A stretch of DNA of 64,000 nucleotides, from positions 27,079 to 91,078 of the forward strand of contig JAAUZC010000010.1 of NCBI GenBank assembly GCA_014804795.1, in the 5' to 3' direction. The stretch comes from Lachnospiraceae bacterium. Lineage in GTDB: Bacteria > Bacillota > Clostridia > Lachnospirales > Lachnospiraceae. Below the pieces are notes generated by a model, which was not told the DNA's origin, did not search any database, and was given only the letters and a program-made list of their open reading frames with translations. The position numbers were made by a program, and so were the translations under genes. Positions 59,858-64,000 of this stretch are shown piece by piece. Numbering within the stretch: the stretch's first letter is position 1; each line of letters begins with the position of its first letter.

Positions 59858-60007
59858 ATGCGTACGAGAATAACACTGGCATGTACGGAATGTAAGCAGC
59901 GTAACTACAATACGACAAAGGATAAGAAAACGCATCCTGACAGAATGGAGCTGAAGAAATATTGTAGATTTTGCAGAAAGCATACGTTGCACAAAGAGAC
60001 AAAGTAA
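59858..60007 (+). CDS. rpmG: 50S ribosomal protein L33
   Basis: Encodes 49 residues; GGAGGTGG before ATG 59858. The start [20 protein letters not shown] and [15 protein letters not shown] show two CxxC pairs, so this is the zinc-binding (C+) form. Its place just before secE-nusG is standard in Firmicutes. It is short and easily missed. Confidence 0.95.
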   Translation: MRTRITLACTECKQRNYNTTKDKKTHPDRMELKKYCRFCRKHTLHKETK

Positions 60008-60095
60008 TAAGGCTTTGTAAAAGTGTAGAATGCATCCTGCCGGATGCATATGTGAACTGACCGCGGACGGATATTTGTCCGGGAAGGAGTAAAAG

Positions 60096-60296
60096 ATGGG
60101 AGATTCCTCTAAGAAAGGAAACAAAAAAGGATTCTTTGACGGTGTAAAAGCTGAATTTAAGAAAATTTCATGGCCCGATAAGACATCTATCATCAGGCAG
60201 ACAGTTGCCGTTGTTGCCATTTCTCTTGTGTTGGGAGTCATTATTACCATATTAGATTTTATCGTACAGTATGGTGTTAGTTTCCTGACGATGTAA
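60096..60296 (+). CDS. secE: Preprotein translocase subunit SecE
   Basis: Encodes 66 residues, the short one-helix form of Gram-positive bacteria. FFDGVKAEFKKISWPDKTSI is the amphipathic signature and VAVVAISLVLGVIITILDFIV the membrane helix. It clamps the SecY channel. GGAAGGAG precedes ATG 60096. Confidence 0.95.
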   Translation: MGDSSKKGNKKGFFDGVKAEFKKISWPDKTSIIRQTVAVVAISLVLGVIITILDFIVQYGVSFLTM

Positions 60297-60299
60297 TAT

Positions 60300-60363
60300 A
60301 ACTTACAAGAAGTTCACTTGCTTGCAAGGGTGAACTTCGTAAGTTAACGAGCAGCTATGCTGC
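60300..60363 (+). repeat. Hairpins between secE and nusG
   Basis: AACTTAC (60300-60306) with GTAAGTT (60339-60345), and inside it GAAGTTCAC (60309-60317) with GTGAACTTC (60330-60338). A small GCAGC-TAT-GCTGC hairpin follows at 60351-60363. No T-run follows, so it is not a plain terminator; it may be a repeat element or control nusG translation. Confidence 0.6.
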
Positions 60364-60400
60364 GAGCGATCATACACAAAACAGTGGGAGTGGAGAGTAT

Positions 60401-60919
60401 ATGGCAGAAGCAAACTGGTATGTAGTGCATACCTATTCCGGGTATGAGAACAAGGTAAAAGCCAATATTGAGAAAACCATTGAAAACAGAAATCTTCAGG
60501 AAGAGATTCTGGAAGTGCGTGTACCGATGCAGGACGTGATGGAAATGAAAAACGGCGCCCGCAAGACGGTGCAGAAAAAAATGTTTCCGGGATATGTTCT
60601 GATCAATATGGTGATGAATGATGATACATGGTATGTCGTGCGTAATACAAGAGGTGTCACCGGCTTTGTGGGACCGGGCAGCAAGCCCGTACCTCTTACG
60701 GAAGCAGAGATGAAGCCGCTTGGCATTAAGGTAGATAATATTACGATAGATTTCGGCGAAGGTGATACGATCGTAGTAGTGGCAGGCGCATGGAAAAATA
60801 CAGTGGGTATCGTGCAGAAAATAGACTTCAACAAGCAGACGGCCACGATCAATGTGGATATGTTTGGCAGAGATACACCTGTTGAGATCAGCTTTGCAGA
60901 AGTTCGGAAGTTTAACTGA
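60401..60919 (+). CDS. nusG: Transcription antitermination factor NusG
   Basis: Encodes 172 residues. The NGN domain (NWYVVHTYSGYENKVKANIEKTIENR ... FPGYVLINMVMNDDTWYVVRNTRGVTGFVG) binds RNA polymerase. The KOW domain (GDTIVVVAGAWKNTVGIVQKIDFNKQTATI) contacts ribosome or Rho. Full length. AGTGGGAGTGGAG lies before ATG 60401. Confidence 0.96.
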   Translation: MAEANWYVVHTYSGYENKVKANIEKTIENRNLQEEILEVRVPMQDVMEMKNGARKTVQKKMFPGYVLINMVMNDDTWYVVRNTRGVTGFVGPGSKPVPLTEAEMKPLGIKVDNITIDFGEGDTIVVVAGAWKNTVGIVQKIDFNKQTATINVDMFGRDTPVEISFAEVRKFN

Positions 60920-60999
60920 GGCCGAAAGGCTTAACTAAGGATGGGACAGTGGGAGTCATAAAACGACGCTGACCACAATTTATTATAGGAGGTGCCATT

Positions 61000-61425
61000 A
61001 TGGCAAAAAAAGTAGTAGGATATATTAAATTACAAATCCCTGCTGGTAAAGCTACACCAGCACCGCCGGTTGGTCCTGCACTGGGACAGCATGGCGTGAA
61101 CATCGTTGAATTCACAAAACAGTTCAACGCAAGAACAGCGGATAAGGGCGACCTGATCATCCCTGTTGTCATTACAGTTTATGCAGACAGATCATTCAGT
61201 TTCATTACAAAGACTCCGCCTGCAGCTGTACTGTTAAAGAAAGCATGCAATATCAAGTCCGGTTCCGCAGTGCCGAACAAGACGAAAGTTGCAACGATCT
61301 CCAAAGCAAAATTACAGGAAATAGCAGAAACCAAAATGCCTGACCTGAATGCAGCGAGCTTAGAAGCAGCTATGAGCATGATTGCCGGAACAGCCAGAAG
61401 CATGGGCATCACAGTAGAAGATTAA
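61000..61425 (+). CDS. rplK: 50S ribosomal protein L11
   Basis: Encodes 141 residues, as usual. [36 protein letters not shown] is the family start, and [38 protein letters not shown] the rRNA-binding end. It builds the GTPase centre with L10 and L12. TAGGAGGTG before ATG 61000. rplA follows at 15 bases. Confidence 0.97.
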   Translation: MAKKVVGYIKLQIPAGKATPAPPVGPALGQHGVNIVEFTKQFNARTADKGDLIIPVVITVYADRSFSFITKTPPAAVLLKKACNIKSGSAVPNKTKVATISKAKLQEIAETKMPDLNAASLEAAMSMIAGTARSMGITVED

Positions 61426-61440
61426 CGGGGAGGAACGACA

Positions 61441-62133
61441 ATGAAACATGGTAAGAAATACAGAGAAGCAGCAAAACTTGTTGACCGCACCGTTCAGTAT
61501 GATCCCACTGATGCAGTGGCTCTGGTAAAGAAAGCGGCAACAGCAAAATTTGACGAGACAGTAGAAGTACACATCAGAACAGGCTGTGACGGACGTCACG
61601 CAGAGCAGCAGGTTCGTGGCGCAGTTGTATTACCGAATGGAACAGGTAAGACTGTGAGAGTGCTTGTATTTGCAAAAGGCGATAAAGTAAATGAAGCGGA
61701 AGCGGCAGGCGCTGATTATGTAGGCGGTGATGAGCTGATTCCGAGAATCCAGAATGACGGATGGCTGGACTTTGACGTAGTAGTTGCAACTCCCGATATG
61801 ATGGGTGTTGTAGGTCGTCTCGGTAAAGTACTTGGTCCGAAAGGCCTTATGCCGAACCCGAAAGCCGGTACGGTAACGATGGATGTGACGAAGGCTATTA
61901 AGGATATTAAAGCCGGTAAGATCGAATACAGACTGGATAAATCAAACATTATCCACTGCCCTGTAGGTAAGGTTTCCTTTACGGAAGAGCAGCTTGCAGA
62001 AAACTTTGACGCACTGATGGGTGCGATCATAAAAGCGAGACCGAGCGCATTAAAAGGTCAGTATATCAGAAGCGTAACACTGACATCTACAATGGGACCT
62101 GGTATTAAAGTTTCAACAGCAAAATTAGTATAA
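61441..62133 (+). CDS. rplA: 50S ribosomal protein L1
   Basis: Encodes 230 residues. [41 protein letters not shown] and [18 protein letters not shown] are standard. It forms the L1 stalk and in many bacteria represses its own operon by binding the message. A terminator follows, so rplJ is not on this transcript. Confidence 0.97.
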   Translation: MKHGKKYREAAKLVDRTVQYDPTDAVALVKKAATAKFDETVEVHIRTGCDGRHAEQQVRGAVVLPNGTGKTVRVLVFAKGDKVNEAEAAGADYVGGDELIPRIQNDGWLDFDVVVATPDMMGVVGRLGKVLGPKGLMPNPKAGTVTMDVTKAIKDIKAGKIEYRLDKSNIIHCPVGKVSFTEEQLAENFDALMGAIIKARPSALKGQYIRSVTLTSTMGPGIKVSTAKLV

Positions 62134-62139
62134 AAACAA

Positions 62140-62178
62140 AACGGGCAGGACGCTTTGCGTATTGCCCGTTGTTTTTAT
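62140..62178 (+). terminator. Terminator after rplA
   Basis: AACGGGCA (62140-62147) and TGCCCGTT (62163-62170) around a 15-base loop, then GTTTTTATTT. Confidence 0.85.
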
Positions 62179-62195
62179 TTGTTTGTGAGCAGACT

Positions 62196-63500
62196 ATGGA
62201 CAAAAAGAGAAAAAAGAAAGAAAAACAGAATGAGCGAAGAAGCCTGTGGCGGGCTTTCTGGATGACACTGATCATTACTTTGCTTGCTGGGGCGTCTGCA
62301 ATGCTTGTTTTTCTGCTTCTTAAAACAGAGGATGGTCTGGCCTATGGGGAAGAGATATCGAGAATATCCCGGATCGAAGAGGAGGATATTCCGGTAAAGG
62401 CCGAAAATAAGCAGCCGGAAGAAGAAATGGCGGAAAAAGAGGATCCGGATGAGCAGGAAGAATTAAGCGGACAGGATGATGGCTTTGATGAAAGCGGCTG
62501 CATCCGGAATGAAAACGGCAGGATCCTTGAAAAAAAGCAGCAGACAAAAGGGGATGAAGTGACGCTTCTATTTGCGGGCGATATTCTGTTTGATGACAAC
62601 TATACAGTGATGATCACAATGCGTAAACGGGGAGATATTAAAGCCTGTTTCTCTGAAGAAGCGCTGAGAGAGATGGAAGAAGCGGATATCTTTATGTTGA
62701 ACAATGAGTTTACCTATACAGACCGCGGAGAACCGACACCGGAGAAGCAGTTTACCTTTCGGGCGAAGCCGGAAAACGCGGCTTTGCTCCATGAACTTGG
62801 CGTGGATATCGTTTCACTCGCCAACAACCATGCCTACGATTACGGCGAAATTTCTCTGCTTGATTCTCTCGATACGCTTGAGAAAATCGATATGCCCTAC
62901 GTGGGGGCGGGACGGAATCTGTCGGAAGCTTCCGAAACCGTATACTTTCAGGCGGGGGATCAGAGAATAGCCTATCTGTCAGCCACCCAGATCGAACGTC
63001 AGTCATCTCCTGACACAAAAGGAGCCACAGAGACTGCGCCCGGCGTGTTCCGCTGCCTGACGGAAACGAAAATATTGGACAAAACGGCGGAAGCAAAAGA
63101 AAACAGTGATTTTGTCGTAGTCTACATCCACTGGGGGACCGAAAAGACAGATGAGCTCGACTGGGCACAGCCGGATATGGCGAAGTCCCTGGCCGAGGCC
63201 GGCGCGGATCTGATCATCGGCGACCATCCCCATGTTTTGCAGCCGCTTGCAAATGTGAATGGCGCTCCGACTATCTACTCTGTGGGCAATTACTGGTTTA
63301 ATTCAAGCCCTCTGGACACCTGTCTTGTCAAAGTGAAGATAAAGGATGGTGAAATGCAGAGCTTTCAGTTTTTACCGGCTCTTCAGTCCAACTGCTACAC
63401 TGAACTTTTGTCCGGTGCCGAGAAGGAGAGGGTGCTTGCCTATATGCGCAGCATCTCCGGGAGTGTGACCATTGATGCGGAAGGGTATGTGACGTTTTGA
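62196..63500 (+). CDS. CapA/PgsA-family membrane metallophosphatase-like protein
   Basis: Encodes 434 residues from ATG 62196, with no strong RBS. A basic start and one membrane helix (~23-43) are followed by an acidic linker (~55-120). The CapA domain covers ~125-390: LLFAGDILFDDNY, IFMLNNEFTYTDRG, FRAKPENAALLHELGVDIVSLANNHAYDYG, VYIHWGTEKT and IIGDHPHVLQPL, with the metal-binding Asp, Asn and His of the family. Relatives take part in poly-gamma-glutamate capsule or related surface synthesis. No capB or capC is present. It stands between rplA and rplJ, where no capsule gene belongs. Confidence 0.85.
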   Translation: MDKKRKKKEKQNERRSLWRAFWMTLIITLLAGASAMLVFLLLKTEDGLAYGEEISRISRIEEEDIPVKAENKQPEEEMAEKEDPDEQEELSGQDDGFDESGCIRNENGRILEKKQQTKGDEVTLLFAGDILFDDNYTVMITMRKRGDIKACFSEEALREMEEADIFMLNNEFTYTDRGEPTPEKQFTFRAKPENAALLHELGVDIVSLANNHAYDYGEISLLDSLDTLEKIDMPYVGAGRNLSEASETVYFQAGDQRIAYLSATQIERQSSPDTKGATETAPGVFRCLTETKILDKTAEAKENSDFVVVYIHWGTEKTDELDWAQPDMAKSLAEAGADLIIGDHPHVLQPLANVNGAPTIYSVGNYWFNSSPLDTCLVKVKIKDGEMQSFQFLPALQSNCYTELLSGAEKERVLAYMRSISGSVTIDAEGYVTF

Positions 63501-63681
63501 TCCGTAACAGTTCAGCCATGAAATGATCTGAGAGCTGTGCTTGGGTGCTTGCACACAGAGCACTGATGGCAGATTATTTCATGAGCGGAGCGCCCTCATA
63601 TGAAATAAAAGATGAGCCGCAAAGCGGCGCCGGATGCGAAGCAGACGCTTTTATGAATGTGAGGATTGAACTGTTACCGAT
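63500..63681. mobile_element. 182-bp inverted-repeat-bounded element (MITE-like)
   Basis: ATCCGTAACAGTTCA (63500-63514) and TGAACTGTTACCGAT (63667-63681) are inverted repeats with one mismatch over 15 bases. Inside is a second inverted pair, ATGAAATGATCT (63518-63529) with AGATTATTTCAT (63571-63582), and small stems. It contains no long gene. The layout is that of a miniature inverted-repeat element, though no target-site duplication was identified. It starts at the capA stop codon. Confidence 0.5.
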
Positions 63682-63706
63682 TTATAAGAAAAATATAGTT
63701 TGCGTA

Positions 63707-63735
63707 TTGACATCCCTCTCCGCATATGCTATCGT
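63707..63735 (+). promoter_or_regulatory. Sigma-A promoter for rplJ
   Basis: TTGACA (63707-63712), 17-base spacer, TATCGT (63730-63735), just before the L10 leader. Confidence 0.78.
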
Positions 63736-63860
63736 AAAAAAGGTCGCAAGACCATGCCGAAGACAGCAGGTGCCGGAAAACCGGCATAAGTACAACCGCC
63801 TGCCGAGGAAAAGTGATGATGAAGAAACTTTTGCCTTCCTGTCTTTGGAAGGTTTTTTTA
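63736..63860 (+). ncRNA. Ribosomal protein L10 leader with attenuator
   Basis: The sequence GGTCGCAAGACC, CCGAAGACAGCAGGTGCCGG, AAACCGGCATAAG, CCGCCTGCCGAGG matches the L10 leader that binds the L10(L12)4 complex. An intrinsic terminator lies at its end: CCTTCC (63834-63839), GGAAGG (63847-63852), T-run (63853-63859). Excess L10-L12 would favour termination. It explains why rplJ has its own promoter. Confidence 0.9.
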
Positions 63861-63908
63861 TCCCTGCATCAGGGATCTTCGGTATAAAATCTAAAAGGAG
63901 GTAAAGAA

Positions 63909-64000
63909 ATGGCAAAGGTTGAACAGAAAAAGCCTATTGTAGACGAAATTGCTGCTACAATTAAAAATGCGCAGACTGTTGTGTTGGTTGATTACCGCGG
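63909..64000 (+). CDS. rplJ: 50S ribosomal protein L10 (5' part; runs off window)
   Basis: The first 30 codons are present: MAKVEQKKPIVDEIAAT, then NAQTVVLVDYRG. AAAAGGAGG precedes ATG 63909. L10 anchors the L7/L12 stalk on the ribosome. rplL should follow outside the window. Confidence 0.93.
   Translation, partial: MAKVEQKKPIVDEIAATIKNAQTVVLVDYR

Noticed and set aside
1..64000. tRNA or rRNA genes, prophage, full insertion sequences
   Set aside because: No cloverleaf, rRNA block, transposase or integrase frame was recognised on either strand by eye; a tRNAscan or ISfinder run would settle it.

Overview
The window reads as a chromosomal segment of a motile, Gram-positive anaerobe of the Clostridia, most probably a Lachnospiraceae (relatives of Roseburia, Lachnospira or Butyrivibrio). 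The grounds are the gene content and order (greA-lysS, NfeD-stomatin, birA-dusB, fliW-csrA-flaG-fliD-fliS, rpmG-secE-nusG-rplK-rplA-rplJ), strong AGGAGG-type ribosome binding sites, sigma-A and SigD promoters, and protein families typical of that group. No genus was proved. No tRNA, rRNA, CRISPR array, prophage or complete insertion sequence was seen. The window opens inside one gene and closes inside another.

Region 1 (1-2290) is accessory. It holds the C-terminal end of a polymorphic toxin with a TNT-type NAD+ glycohydrolase tip, a small candidate immunity gene, two decayed immunity-like fragments, and a second frameshifted copy of the toxin's pre-toxin module. A sharp change from GC-rich to AT-rich sequence at about base 180 marks the join of conserved stalk and exchanged tip. 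Region 2 (2290-9150) carries a small alarmone synthetase, a membrane-tailed hendecad-repeat protein, a flavin reductase-like protein, DNA polymerase IV (minus strand), a LysM-G5-M23 wall peptidase and MurA. Region 3 (9160-17800) has an HscC-type Hsp70 with a membrane-anchored J-protein whose HPD is HPE, metK under a SAM riboswitch, and dnaE. Region 4 (17800-22200) is a four-gene surface O-acylation locus: SGNH hydrolase, DUF4358 lipoprotein, MBOAT acyltransferase and DHHW protein.

Region 5 (22200-35000) is housekeeping: pfkA, a TrmH-family methyltransferase, proC, a SleB-like hydrolase, NfeD/SPFH, argF, birA, dusB, and greA overlapping a lysS that is fused to a C-terminal HD domain. Region 6 (35000-45500) holds a GH25 lysozyme lipoprotein, two or three membrane proteins of unknown role, iscS-iscU-cysK with a convergent Rrf2 regulator (sulfur and Fe-S metabolism), a beta-carbonic anhydrase and a GT39-like membrane protein. 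Region 7 (45500-59550) is the late flagellar block, flgM-flgN-flgK-flgK-flgL-fliW-csrA then flaG-fliD-fliS-fliT, with a SigD-type promoter before flgM and another before flaG. An XRE regulator, glf and a lone FliD-like gene follow. Region 8 (59750-64000) is rpmG-secE-nusG-rplK-rplA, a CapA-like gene, an inverted-repeat-bounded spacer, an L10 leader and the start of rplJ.

Short palindromic or repeated DNA lies between genes at 2988, 23318, 26207, 32130, 39018, 60300 and 63500. Several units share motifs and look like genome-wide REP or MITE families.
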